Shown one piece after another: positions 47,101 through 55,044 of a DNA stretch of 64,000 bases. This DNA is from Bolinopsis microptera (lineage: Eukaryota; Ctenophora; Tentaculata; Lobata; Bolinopsidae). The first letter of the stretch is position 1. Each line of letters starts with the position of its first letter. Below the pieces are notes generated by a model that worked only from the letters and a program-made list of their open reading frames with translations, did not search any database and had not been told where the DNA came from. The DNA is taken from assembly GCF_026151205.1 (NCBI RefSeq), contig NC_087074.1, forward strand, positions 20,483,765 to 20,547,764. Direction: 5' to 3'. The translations under genes and the position numbers were made by a program.

Positions 47101-50100
47101 TTTTGCAATATTGTGGTCAGATGAAAAGGTCGCTAGTGATAAACCTTAACCATTACCCTCACAATGTCAATAGTGTACAACTCTAGTCCTAACTTTGACC
47201 CTATAATGTATAAACGTTGACCCTAACCCTCCACCAAACCGTCCGCAGCGAAATATCAATGTCATTGACTGGTCACGTGACCAAAACAATTTTTGTCATA
47301 TTATCTCATATAGGGAAGCGTTTTTAGTTTTACCCTACACGTTGCATGTGGCGTCATTCGGCCGGATCCCAGCAAGCAAAAATACGTCGACCATCACAGG
47401 ACGACGCCAGCCAGCACTCTCTACGCTCTTCGAGCTCCGATCGTCCTGTGACGAAGTAAGGACGAAGCCTGAGGTCCTCAGGTAACATCGACCACCGATT
47501 GAAAATTCAAAGATTTTTTGACATAAAGGTCAAATGTAAAACTAAAATCTTGATGTTGATTGATTGACGACGTCAATTTTTGAGCACAGCGCGAGCGCAT
47601 GCGGAAAAGGACCGCGTAGCTAGTTGTATCACGCGGTGACCCCCACGGTCGCTTCACTATACAACGTATGACAAGTAGCTAGTCAAGATGTTGATAAATA
47701 TTTGGCTTGTGGCGCGATGTGTTGCTCTAAGTATAGCCCTCTCGCTTGCAGTAGCGTGCGACCGCCGGAAATGACTTGTGGAACAAGCGCGCCCGCAGCG
47801 GCGCGAAAGCACCTGGTTAGCTAGATGAACGCGATGTGCCTTGCATTGTAGGATGAAATCCTACTAGCTGACGCCACTCGCAGCTGTGATGTTCGCTGTA
47901 CGTCAGCGATCGAAATTTATACGCGTATCACCCGTTAAGATGTGCCACCCGACGCGCCACGCAATTTTTCTCGTTGCTCGTCGCACGTCGACGAACAACG
48001 AAGCTCGTTGCGACGCGCAATGAGCTGCCAGGCTAGGACATCGTCCTGGTCCAACAAATTTTGGCGAGCGCGAGCGATTTTCTCCAAAAATTTAATGAGG
48101 GCGCCGACTTCCACTCTGGCTAGGTTTCTTCTTATAGGGGGTGCACGATAAAAATAAAGTTGCTTGGATTTTAAAAAATTTTGTACCACTGTTTTCTAGA
48201 GACTGTGAGAATTTTCACAATACCAAATTTGTTATACCTTTTTGGAAAGATCAGTGAGTTTCGCCTAGGTGCCATATTTGATGGTGCGCGGCTTTTGGAG
48301 CAAAAGTAGCTGTAAAAGTCGCGTAATTTGACCAAATTCGTCCAAATTTGACCATTTTTGTCGTATTATTCGGATTTATCTTCAGTTCCTTAAATGAGAT
48401 CATTCTGGAAATTGGCGACGACCTTCCAATTGGGCTTTCACAACTGTCCGAAAAATTTGGTGGATATCGGAGTTGATATAGTAATAAAAATGGGGCAAAA
48501 TACGCTGCTTTTAGCTGTAACATAATGTCTGATGGTTGGATATGCTTTAAATTTTTCGGACACTTTCCTTGTAAGTTTATGAGTAAGCTTACCAATTTTT
48601 GTTGCAATTGGAGGTCGGGAAGGATACTCTATATCTATTTGTTTGAAGAAAATTGTGCTGGCCGAAATTAGCGCTAAAAAACCATCCTTCAGTCGGCACG
48701 CGCGGCTCACTGTCGATGGCGCACTACCTACTTCTTACCCAGCGCGCGTTCCTTAATGCTCGGTGAATTTTGCCGCGCCTCTGGTGAGAGAAACGACCTT
48801 GAGATTAGCTGGCTAAGTAACTGTAAGGTTTCTTCTATAACGCCCACTAGAGTCTAGTATAAACTAAACTCCACCGTACCAACTTGGCGTAGTTTGATAA
48901 TATAATTTAGTTATCATAAACAATAAAGTTTATGAGCTGATATCAGATATACCTCACTGCGCGCGCAGTGAGGGACACATAACATGTGGCAATTATTGAC
49001 TTAATAACTGAGAAATTTTTAAAAATTGAATCATATCAAGATCAAGACTGGGGCACTCGTTTGGGGCACTTGTTTGGGGAACTTGGGGCACTCGTCTGGG
49101 GCCCTTGAGGCACTACATCAAAAACCAATGTATCTGATGCAATCGTCTGAGGCACTAATTTTTGATGCACCAAAAGATAATTTGACGCACTTATCAGAGG
49201 CAGACGTCTGAGAAAGTTGAGCACTTGCCAAAGGCACTTCATGCTTTGAAGCACAGAGGGGGGGGGGGGCCAATGACTACCAATGGAGACTAATGGGGAC
49301 TAAAAATCATGGGGACTAGAGGTCAACTCGTTGACGTAATTCACCATTTGTCCCCAGAATTTTTGACAGTTATTTATGGTTTTCAAGTTAGTTTAATAAC
49401 GATACGATCGAGATGTTTTGTCCAAGATAAGAGTAGGATAAATCTGACTTAAAAGTAAAATGATAAGCCCGGTTGTAATGTGTTCTACCACTGTACAAGT
49501 CAGTTCAGATTGAGGTAAATTGAAGTTTAGCTCTCGTGAAGGTAGAAGTAGCCGACTCGCTGAACTCTTGAATCTTTTGACCCATCAGCATGGACATTAT
49601 AGGGTCGATCGCTGACGTACAGCGAGCAGCACAGCTGCGAGTGGCGTCAGCTAGTAGGATTTCATCCTACAAGGCACATCGCGTTTACCTAGCTAACCAG
49701 GTCATTTCCGCCTCCGGCGGTCGCGCGCTACTGCAAGCTTACCTGAGGACCCCAGGCTTTAATGTTGTTAATAGAGATTAGGCGGAATGACAGGCTGAGC
49801 GCGGCCCAGTAACTGCAAGCGAGAGGGCTATAGTTAGACTTAGAGCAACACATCGCGCCACAAGCCAAATATTTATCAACATCTTGACTAGCTACGCGGT
49901 CCTTTTCCGCATGCGCTCGCGCTGTGCTCAAAAATTGACGTCGCGTCGTCAATCAATTAACATCAAGATTTTAGTTTTACATTTGACCTTTATGTCAAAA
50001 AATCTCTGAATTTTCAATCGGTGGTCGATGTTACCTGAGGACCTCAGGCTTCGTCCTTACTTCGTCACAGGACGATCGGAGCTCGACGAGCGTAGAGAGT

Positions 50101-53100
50101 GCTGGCGTCGTCCTGTGATGGTCGACGTATTTTTGCTTGCTGGGATCCGGCCGAATGACGCCACATGCAACGTGTAGGGTAAAACTAAAAACGCTTCCCT
50201 ATATGAGATAATATGACAAAAATTGTTTTGGTCACGTGACCAGTCAATGACATTGATATTTCGCTGCTGGCGGTTTGGTGGAGGGTTAGGGTCAACGTTT
50301 ATACATTATAGGGTCAAAGTTAGGACTAGAGTTGTACACTATTGACATTGTGAGGGTAATGGTTAAGGTTTATCACTAGCGACCTTTTCATCTGACCACA
50401 ATATCGCAAAATGCTATTGGCTATGTTGTATGTCACGTGACAAATTTAGCCGAGGGTCGGAAGTCGGAAGTCGGAAGTCAGTGGACTCTGTTGGAGTCCG
50501 GCGGACTCCGAGCGGAGTCCAAGCTCCGCCGGATTCAAGTCTGGCGGAGAGGTCCGGCGGAGTCCGCCAAGCACTCCGCCGGAGTCCGCGGCGGACCGGA
50601 GTCCGCCTAGTGGCTTAGTCCGCGGCGGACACTCCGCCGAGCCGCCGCGGAGCCGCTCGGAGTCCGCGGCGGACTTTAAAGTCCGCTCGGAGTCCGCTCG
50701 GCTCCGCTCGGAGTCCGCCAAAATGTACTCGAGTCCAGTGTAAATACATTTTGGCGGAGCACCGCCGGAGTCCGCTCGGAGTCCGGCGGCTCCGCCGGAG
50801 TCCGCTCGGAGTCCGCTTGGAGTCCGGCGGCTCCGCCGCGGACTCTACTCCGCGACGGATAGTGCCCATATCTCCACAAATATCTCTGTCGTCGATTTTC
50901 AGTTCTTTTCCCAGCGTAATGAACCACTTAGTAACACTGTCCTTCAATTTTGTCTGTTCATCATACTCGAATCCTTGAATTTGGTCCAGAGATTGGGTCA
51001 CCTTACGATCATCCTCCATAATGTACTTGTATAGGAATGTACAAGTACACACGCAAAGGCTAACTACGCGGTAGCAGCAAACTGAACTTATCGCAATTTA
51101 CAAAAGATAAGAGAGCTCGATAATTGCAACGTAAGCTACACTGACTACACACTGGTAGTTTGCAGGTATAACTGAGTGGTAGTTTGCAGGTATAACTATA
51201 AATTAGGGGTGGTAGTGTGCAGGTATAACTGACCTCTAGAATCTTCTGGAACAGGGTGTAGAGCTGGTTCTTGTTGAGTTGACCCTCAGTGTTGGTTACC
51301 CTTCTATCATGTTCCTCTGAGCTCTGGGATACTATCTCGTCATACTCCGTTATCCACTCGCCTGGAGAGAGAGAGCGTTACTTAGAGCGTTACTTAGAGC
51401 GTTACTTAGAGCGTTACTTAGAGCGTTACTTAGAGCGTTACTTAGAGCGTTACTTAGAGCGTTACTTAGAGCGTTACTTAGAGCGTTACTTAGAGCGCTA
51501 CTTAGAGCGTTACTTAGAGCGTTACTTAGAGCGTTACTTGGAGCGTTACTTATAACGTTACTTAGAGCGTTACTTAGTGCGTTACTTAGAGCGTTACTTA
51601 GAGCGTTACTTGGAGCGTTACTTGGAGCGCTACTTAGAGCGTTACTTGGAGCGTTACTTAGAGCGTTACTTAGAGCGTTACTTAGAGCGTTACTTAGAGT
51701 GTCATTATCAAAATCTTGAGCTGCTGTAATCAGTTATAGTATGTAATATGGTAATGAGTAATAGAGTACTTTTGTGCATTTTTTCATACTACAATGGTAA
51801 AAACAGTTCTTAGTACTTCAGCGTTACACTCCGTTTTGTATTTCTATGAAATTCCACTGTTATTTTCATCTAGCATATAAAGTATATAATATAGTATATA
51901 CCCTCCAAACTGATAGTAATTGCTTGGGAATTGCTCGAATAATTGTCAGCGATACCAACAGTTGTTCATGTTTACGTCACCCTGACGACACCAGTGAACT
52001 GTTCTAGTGTTCCCGGTGGTATCTCAAAGACAATCAAATCAAAATATTGCACCCGTATTCAAAATTCATTATGTTGCTCAAACTCATCAGCTGATCTATA
52101 TACAAACAGCCGGGTCTGACTGAGAGAATTAGTACACTGTGATTGTTGTCCTAATATCAGACTATACCACAATCCTGTGGTGGATAGTATTTCTGATATA
52201 GTATTCCAGAAAGCACACTATTGTGGGCTTACTTGTGTTGGGCTAACGAGTGTACACCCAACATTCCAACATTCCAACAATAGTCAGTAGTCACCATGGT
52301 GACTAGTCAGTAGTCACCATCAATCAATCATAGATTCCGTTCATAGCATTCATAAACTGTACTACAATCTACTCCCGGAATATAACTAACTAATTGCTCA
52401 CTAATTACTCACTAATGGTGTACAAGTGGTGGTCATTTTTTGACACCCAGGACCAGTCGGAAAACTGGTCATGTTCTGAAAGGACCGTGTACTCACCTAA
52501 ACAGTGATCATTCTCAGATCATGTAGAATTTGTAAACATGAATTTCCAAATATTTTCATTCATTGCCGAATTTTAGAGCGCTTACTTGAACCACAATGCC
52601 TGCTCAGACTTTAATAGATACGGATAACCAAATACAAGGATGAGTATATTATACGCTAAAATCAAAAATGTACATAATATTCTTGAAATTTGATACACTG
52701 ATCAACCAAGTTGCTGACATAACATACTGTCTAAATACACACCATTTACCATGACGTAGGTGGGAACACCACCATTATACTAAAAGTCATCAAATTATTA
52801 TTTCATTGGTTTTTACATCAAATTATTATTGCAAGTACAAATTGTCTTTGTCAAAATCCCGGTACCGGTCACATAACTGCTAATAATGAAGTTATGATCA
52901 GTCGATAACTTGATAAAGTAAGTAATAACTTGATAAAGTAAGTAATAACTTGATAAATATAAAGTAAGTAATAACTTGATAAAGTAAGTAATAACTTGAG
53001 AAAGTAAGTAATAACTTGATAAAGTAAGTAATAACTTGATAAAGTAAGTAATAACTTGATAAAGTAAGTAATAACTTGATAAAGTAAGTAATAACTTGAA

Positions 53101-54918
53101 ATATTAAGTAACTCACTGAGAAGCTCCATTCTACTGTATTAAGTAATAACTTGATAAAGTAAGTAATAACTTGAAATATTAAGTAACTCACTGAGAAGCT
53201 CCATTCTACTGTATTAAGTAATAACTTGATAAAGTAAGTAATAACTTGATAAAGTTAGTTATAACTTGATAAAGTAAGTAATAACTTGATAAAGTAAGTA
53301 ATAACTTAAAATATTAAGTAACTCACTGAGAAGCTCCATTCTACTGTATTAAGTAATAACTTGATAAAGTAAGTAATAACTTGATATAGTAAGTAATAAC
53401 TTGACAAAGTAAGTAATAACTTGATAAAGTAAGTAATAACTTGATAAAGTAAGTAATAACTTGAAATATTAAGTAACTCACTGAGAAGCTCCATTCTACT
53501 GTATTAAGTAATAACTTGATAAAGTTAGTTATAACTTGAAATATTAAGCAACTCACTGAGAAGCTCCATTCTACTGTATTCCTGATCATCAGGGAGCTGA
53601 CATACCAGCTGATAGATCTTCTTCTTGAAGACATGCTGGAAATCTTTTGTTGTGTACCTGCGGGATTTGACCTTATTTGGTAATGTTACCTTGGCGATAT
53701 TACCTTAGTGAAACATGATTTTTATAAGGAAGGCAATGTTTACTGGGAAGGGAGGTAAGCTGAACATCTCTAAGGGAGAAGTCAGTCGTAATATTTGAGG
53801 GAACGAGAGACCAATTGTGGAGGCAGGTTTTAACTTTAGTCAGACAGCAGTAGCACGAGGTGAAATACCCTGCTTATCATCCCAAAAAGAGACATAAGTA
53901 GTAAATAAGTAAAAGTGTAGTTACCCTCCACTTTTAGTCATCTCTATAGCACGCTTACTCATGAGAAACACGCTGAAGAACCAGTTGACCGCTTCTATAA
54001 ACACAGCTGAAAAGTTCAGCTCGTCAATATTTCACAATACATGTTTGTTTAAATCACCTAATTCGAGTTGTATTGTGAAAGCATGAGCAACTAACCATTT
54101 ACCAGTTACCAAGACAGCAACCCCTGAGGTTAAAATATAGGCACTCACTTTAACTTAAATGTAACTTTTAATTTTAAATCTTTAAGTAAGAGATAGAAAG
54201 CGTAAAGAGAAAAGTACTCTAAAGAATCTGAAGAATCTTACCGTCTTTGGAGCTGATGTTGTCAGGAGAGTCCAGATAGTCTTTAAACTTATCCTTCATC
54301 TTCGTTAACACAATCTCGTTGATATTCATGTACCTGTCATTTCAGCGTCATCAAACACGCACAATCAACACTTTATATTAAAACAAAACAATACAGTTGT
54401 ACGAATGAAAGCTTGATGAAAACAATTGGAATAGCACCAAAAGGAAAATGTCCTAGAAAAGTATCTATACTTTTTCTTGTTTATAAGCTTTTTAATAACT
54501 TTTTATAAAATAGTTTAGAAACTTCAATTCTCCGTTCACACTACTACACAGTTCACAATATATACCTGTATCCACGATCAGAGGCCTGTTTAGTAGTAAA
54601 GGGATAAGCAATACAGCGAGATAAGAGTATGTAAATCTGCTTCTGAGTCTTCTTGTAGGCTTCCTGTACTGGGTCCTTCTTCAGCTGAACAGGGATTAAT
54701 ATGATTATTAGTTAAACATAATCAAGCATAATTAAACATAATTAAACTTAATTAATATAACTACTGGACAACTGATGCAAAATTAAAAAACCAACCGTTG
54801 TCCCGAAAGTGAAACCATTCTTAAGATTCTCAGCTTTAACAGGATCTAGTTTGATCTTCTCCTGATCATTCAACTCGTTCTCACTCCCTGATTCCTCAGA
54901 TTCACTGTTCTCTATCAT
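32031..54918 (-). CDS. Cadps: Calcium-dependent secretion activator (CAPS/CADPS) gene
   Basis: About 24 minus-strand exons give a protein of roughly 1200 residues (vertebrate CAPS is about 1350). Order: acidic N-terminus (MIENSESEESGSENE), the conserved RCIAYPF block, a helical region (FNAMQLNNNDEQ), a C2-like domain, a PH domain (HWQKWKQRYIVLVKVGQI ... LWVNALYRATGQ), then the MUN/CAPS region (QQITHFRNSFPFGRP, KCLEQGAYINY, VFAPHIVSY, DKLSRYD) and an acidic Ser/Glu tail. CAPS primes dense-core vesicles for calcium-triggered exocytosis, binding SNAREs through MUN and phosphoinositide through PH. All but the exon 22/23 joints agree in phase. Introns are packed with arrays and transposons. Compared with vertebrates the sequence is strongly diverged but collinear. 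Confidence 0.92.
32487..32654 (-). CDS. Cadps: CAPS exon 23
   Basis: Donor TCACAG|GTCCAA. Encodes LLTTIADWLTERENIDMHHF, matching the C-terminal MUN block (CTWLTDRMDLQLH in vertebrates). The acceptor near 32654-32665 is not fixed. Confidence 0.75.
32764..32820 (-). CDS. Cadps: CAPS exon 22 (borders uncertain)
   Basis: Encodes SPKLDKLSSTLL between exons 21 and 23; donor GCTG|GTAATA. The phase to either neighbour is not fully consistent, so the borders are tentative. Confidence 0.4.
33005..33151 (-). CDS. Cadps: CAPS exon 21
   Basis: Encodes EINDLLTQRINVMFEF and LDKLSRYDKDSIFSH, matching the vertebrate KIDELIEE ... LAKLSRYDEGTLFSS block. Donor ATAC|GTAAGC. Confidence 0.8.
33505..33725. repeat. 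Degenerate AT-rich tandem repeat, about 31 bp
   Basis: Six or seven units of TTATTATTATTAACTTATAA+GTAATTAAC in CAPS intron 20, ending about 30 bp before exon 20. Confidence 0.85.
33757..34070 (-). CDS. Cadps: CAPS exon 20
   Basis: Acceptor CTGCCCAG. Encodes VAELRWPDKTFSEHLQSR, equal to the vertebrate IRDLHWPEEEFGKHLEQR block, then the following MUN helices. Donor TGGAG|GTTAAT. Confidence 0.82.
34283..34393 (-). CDS. Cadps: CAPS exon 19, whose start is the first unit of a minisatellite
   Basis: Acceptor CTTTGTCAG|GTGTTTGC. Encodes VFAPHIVSYLEKEEST and LERETWLNEN, matching vertebrate LFAPLVVRYVDLMESS and FERESWEP. The acceptor and first nine codons are the terminal copy of the 34364-36598 array. 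Donor CTGAG|GTATTT. Confidence 0.82.
34364..36598. repeat. 36-bp minisatellite made of a CAPS splice acceptor and exon start
   Basis: About 60 units, mostly 36 bp with 35- and 43-bp variants. On the minus strand a unit reads CTTTGTCAG|GTGTTTGCTCC then TCACATA|GTAAGTTAC. It thus holds the acceptor of exon 19, its first bases and a good donor consensus (GTAAGT). In the exon frame one unit encodes VFAPHIVSYLCQ without a stop. Confidence 0.95.
36777..37048 (-). CDS. Cadps: CAPS exon 18
   Basis: Acceptor ATATCCAG, donor CACCAG|GTTGGC. Encodes MIQLADACIEFLQETLEHYG, FWRLYGVDME and ILPLFHKLNAY ... GKFHMHLHQ, collinear with vertebrate MUN sequence (FLSLFAVDMD, GKFHKHLQ). Confidence 0.88.
37049..38190. 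other. CAPS intron 17
   Basis: Unique AT-rich sequence with a short CACACATACATA tract at about 37825-37855 and a duplicated AAGATTTATTTAAATTATTG (37853-37900). No inserted gene seen. Confidence 0.5.
38191..38331 (-). CDS. Cadps: CAPS exon 17
   Basis: Encodes CRKQTMKCLEQGAYINYLQI, the vertebrate VIRKCLEQAALVNYSRL block. Acceptor TGTAG; the donor CCCTG|GTCCGT is weak but phase-correct. Confidence 0.82.
38482..38644 (-). CDS. Cadps: CAPS exon 16
   Basis: Encodes LLMQQITHFRNSFPFGRPDN, nearly identical to the vertebrate QITHFRYCFPFGRPE motif that marks the start of the MUN/CAPS region. Confidence 0.92.
38854..38982 (-). CDS. Cadps: CAPS exon 15
   Basis: 43 codons, phase 0-0, encoding FVIDPNKFRDLFKNC and DDGVWTVTKEEFLEFHQ (vertebrate MIDPTLLHYSFAFC ... 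GIGTVTVEEKERFEEI). Confidence 0.85.
39139..39324 (-). CDS. Cadps: CAPS exon 14
   Basis: 62 codons, phase 0-0. LTLEYRIKKESTACRGWLST and FALMEYAERYGIR match vertebrate [20 protein letters not shown] and VLDEYCARNGVR. Confidence 0.88.
39477..39683 (-). CDS. Cadps: CAPS exon 13 (end of PH domain)
   Basis: 69 codons, phase 0-0. Encodes FRLLKEGEEVTCGAKD and LWVNALYRATGQ, the C-terminal strand and helix of the CAPS PH domain. Confidence 0.9.
39949..42302. mobile_element. 2.35-kb TA-target TIR element in CAPS intron 12
   Basis: Inverted ends of about 40 bp (TATGGACACGTTCATTTGAG, then TTTGAGGATATTGGTAAATA) are flanked by TA on both sides. The interior has no transposase; it repeats words such as GTTTACTTTGTCACAT and holds a diverged duplication (about 41193-41270 and 41500-41586). 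TA duplication suggests a Tc1/mariner-type non-autonomous element. Confidence 0.7.
42671..42946 (+). pseudogene. Unrecognised plus-strand ORF with one in-frame stop
   Basis: From ATG 42671 the frame reads MSSKSGLRKKILEEHRRRGS, meets TGA at 42734-42736, then continues in the same frame (LGPFILPPIPDNKFIDVIPE ... EHQDAYEAEVLVYRGLEEIY) to TAG near 42946. Composition looks coding on both sides. It lies antisense in CAPS intron 12 and may be a retrocopy or an old exon; family unknown. Confidence 0.45.
43080..43248. repeat. 22-bp array derived from the CAPS exon 12 donor
   Basis: About seven diverged units. On the minus strand they read AAGTTCCAG|GTTCGTTTTGC, copying the last bases of exon 12 and its 5' splice site. 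Confidence 0.85.
43249..43453 (-). CDS. Cadps: CAPS exon 12 (PH domain)
   Basis: Encodes SHWQKWKQRYIVLVKVGQIV, CSYKEKQATPNEMLTLEGYT and VNYYSPDHQD, the first strands of the PH domain. Donor TTCCAG|GTTCGT lies in a 22-bp array. Confidence 0.92.
43679..43848 (-). CDS. Cadps: CAPS exon 11 (C2/PH junction)
   Basis: Encodes ILFKMKPETLSDKPKWDDLE and VKMDKPENMKLGG, matching the vertebrate segment ending RMDKPQNMKHSG that precedes the PH domain. Confidence 0.88.
43995..44223 (-). CDS. Cadps: CAPS exon 10 (C2 domain)
   Basis: Encodes AFCAMDIEGQTNKVLCT, NPVWTNKAEFQTKQPLPSVR and LYMEGRPIGE, collinear with the vertebrate C2 domain (YCTMEVEGG ... GDFSTTHALPAVKVKLF). The acceptor lies in a two-copy repeat. 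Confidence 0.88.
44224..44365. repeat. 68-bp tandem duplication including the exon 10 acceptor
   Basis: Two nearly identical copies containing CCTGGAGAGGTTCTTCAGTT. Each carries the minus-strand acceptor CTGAAGAACCTCTCCAG. Confidence 0.8.
44493..44601 (-). CDS. Cadps: CAPS exon 9
   Basis: Encodes FVLNFNVEVEVMEVK, the first C2 strand (vertebrate LSFSLEVVIMEVQGLK). Donor GTTAA|GTAAGT. Confidence 0.85.
44710..44830 (-). CDS. Cadps: CAPS exon 8
   Basis: Encodes MAAQYREEERKNVRGLQDKH, a helical linker with limited similarity; phase joins both neighbours. Confidence 0.75.
44976..45080 (-). CDS. Cadps: CAPS exon 7
   Basis: 35 codons, phase 0-0. YEHKLLFNAMQLNNNDEQ and VRRELENR match vertebrate FEHQLLYNACQLDNPDEQ ... 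IRRELDGR. Confidence 0.92.
45190..45476. repeat. 24-bp minisatellite in CAPS intron 6, left part
   Basis: Units of AGTGGTAGTTTGCAGGTATA+ACTG with deletions. The array continues at 51153-51233 on the far side of the LINE insertion, so it is the pre-insertion site. Confidence 0.92.
45844..46610 (-). pseudogene. LINE ORF1, C-terminal part of the interrupted copy
   Basis: About 253 codons identical at protein level to residues 51-303 of the copy at 1021-1932. The upstream coding part lies beyond the inserted element at 50867-51019, so the gene is broken. Confidence 0.85.
46625..47045. repeat. CG-rich short repeats in the left arm
   Basis: Dense GGCGGACTCCGAGC and TCCGGCGGAGT words in both orientations; the counterpart in the right arm is about 50480-50850. 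Strong hairpins are expected. Confidence 0.85.
47916..49254. other. Unpaired core of the GC-rich TIR element
   Basis: Short frames only (longest about 118 codons on the minus strand). At 49055-49130 there are imperfect GGGGCACTNGT repeats. No domain recognised. Confidence 0.5.
49255..49603 (+). mobile_element. Solo left end of the MULE family
   Basis: This matches 6845-7203 of the complete MULE, from the G-run and CCAATGACTACCAATGG through GACCCATCAGCATGGACATT, with small deletions, then abuts the right arm of the GC-rich element. The rest of the MULE is missing. Confidence 0.85.
49739..49812 (-). mobile_element. 74-bp MITE, copy 3
   Basis: Reverse-oriented relative of the MITEs at 30400 and 30983. 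It interrupts the right arm of the GC-rich element and has the perfect 8-bp duplication CTGCAAGC (49731-49738 and 49813-49820); the left arm lacks it. Confidence 0.88.
50875..51019 (-). pseudogene. LINE ORF1, N-terminal part of the interrupted copy
   Basis: Starts at the ATG complementary to 51017-51019 and encodes MEDDRKVTQSLDQIQGFEYD... up to the insertion site, identical to copy 1. Confidence 0.8.
51153..51233. repeat. 24-bp minisatellite in CAPS intron 6, right part
   Basis: Continuation of the 45190-45476 array. It abuts the exon 6 donor directly: on the minus strand GAG|GTCAGTTATACCTGCA leads straight into the units. Confidence 0.88.
51234..51361 (-). CDS. Cadps: CAPS exon 6
   Basis: Encodes EWITEYDEIVSQSSEEHDRR and NKNQLYTLFQKILE (vertebrate SSWMAKFDAIYR ... 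SKEQLYEMFQNIL). Arrays abut it on both sides: the 24-bp array at the donor and the 12-bp array a few bases from the acceptor. Confidence 0.88.
51372..51702. repeat. 12-bp array (GAGCGTTACTTA)n
   Basis: About 27 units next to the exon 6 acceptor, with a few substitutions. Confidence 0.95.
51703..52894. other. CAPS intron 5, unique part
   Basis: AT-rich sequence with no frame of interest; a direct repeat of ACTAGTCAGTAGTCACCATN-like words occurs at about 52282-52322. Confidence 0.4.
52895..53556. repeat. 20-bp array with four copies of the exon 5 end and donor
   Basis: The main unit is ATAACTTGATAAAGTAAGTA. Embedded at about 53101-53140, 53174-53215, 53311-53350 and 53464-53505 are copies of AACTCACTGAGAAGCTCCAT+TCTACTGTATT, which on the minus strand is the last part of exon 5 followed by its donor (CTTCTCA|GTGAGT). 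Confidence 0.93.
53557..53657 (-). CDS. Cadps: CAPS exon 5
   Basis: Encodes YTTKDFQHVFKKKIYQLVCQ and LPDDQEYSRMELLS, equivalent to vertebrate [20 protein letters not shown]. Donor CTCA|GTGAGT. Confidence 0.85.
53935..54006 (-). CDS. Cadps: CAPS exon 4
   Basis: 72 nt. AVNWFFSVFLMSKRAIEMTK matches vertebrate [20 protein letters not shown]. Confidence 0.85.
54242..54333 (-). CDS. Cadps: CAPS exon 3
   Basis: Encodes YMNINEIVLTKMKDKFKDYL (vertebrate KISKQQLQTVKDRFQAFL). Acceptor CTGACAG-type, donor GACG|GTAAGA. Confidence 0.83.
54566..54684 (-). CDS. Cadps: CAPS exon 2
   Basis: Encodes KKTQKQIYILLSRCIAYPFT, including the RCIAYPF motif conserved in CAPS proteins. Acceptor CTGTTCAG, donor TACAG|GTATAT. 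Confidence 0.9.
54796..54918 (-). CDS. Cadps: CAPS exon 1 (first coding)
   Basis: ATG at 54916-54918 and 41 codons of acidic sequence (MIENSESEESGSENELN), like the acidic N-terminus of vertebrate CAPS. Donor ACAACG|GTTGGT. An acceptor-like CCCTTCAG about 40 bp upstream suggests a separate non-coding first exon. Confidence 0.8.
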
Positions 54919-55044
54919 GTTGTTGTCATGGCAACTCAACTTGTTCTCTCATCATACTGAAGGGCCCCTAACTACATACCTACACACCTGTACCTGGGTA
55001 GTGTAAAATAGTGTGACATTCCTGGTTACTATAATTATACATTG

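Larger units (their letters stand above)
46611..50866. mobile_element. 4256-bp GC-rich TIR element
   Basis: Perfect ends GGCACTATCCGTCGCGGAGT are flanked by the 8-bp duplication CATATCTC (46603-46610 and 50867-50874). Removing the element and one duplication restores the sequence of LINE copy 1 at this point. Arms of about 1.3 kb (to about 47915 and from about 49604) are inverted copies, with a sub-terminal zone of TCCGGCGGAGTCCGC words. The core has no recognisable transposase, so it is probably non-autonomous. The 8-bp duplication fits hAT- or Merlin-type insertion. Confidence 0.88.
45477..51152 (-). mobile_element. ORF1-only LINE copy 2, interrupted by a TIR element
   Basis: Reverse-oriented near-identical copy of 887-2304 (the two differ at only a few positions in the parts compared). 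It is flanked by the same minisatellite on both sides and is split at 46611-50866 by a DNA transposon. Its 3' end is at 45477, the 5' end at 51152. Confidence 0.88.

Noticed and set aside
46745-47186. Proteins of 118-145 residues in the GC-rich arms
   Set aside because: The frames translate CGGCGGACTCC repeats, appear on both strands and mirror each other between the arms.
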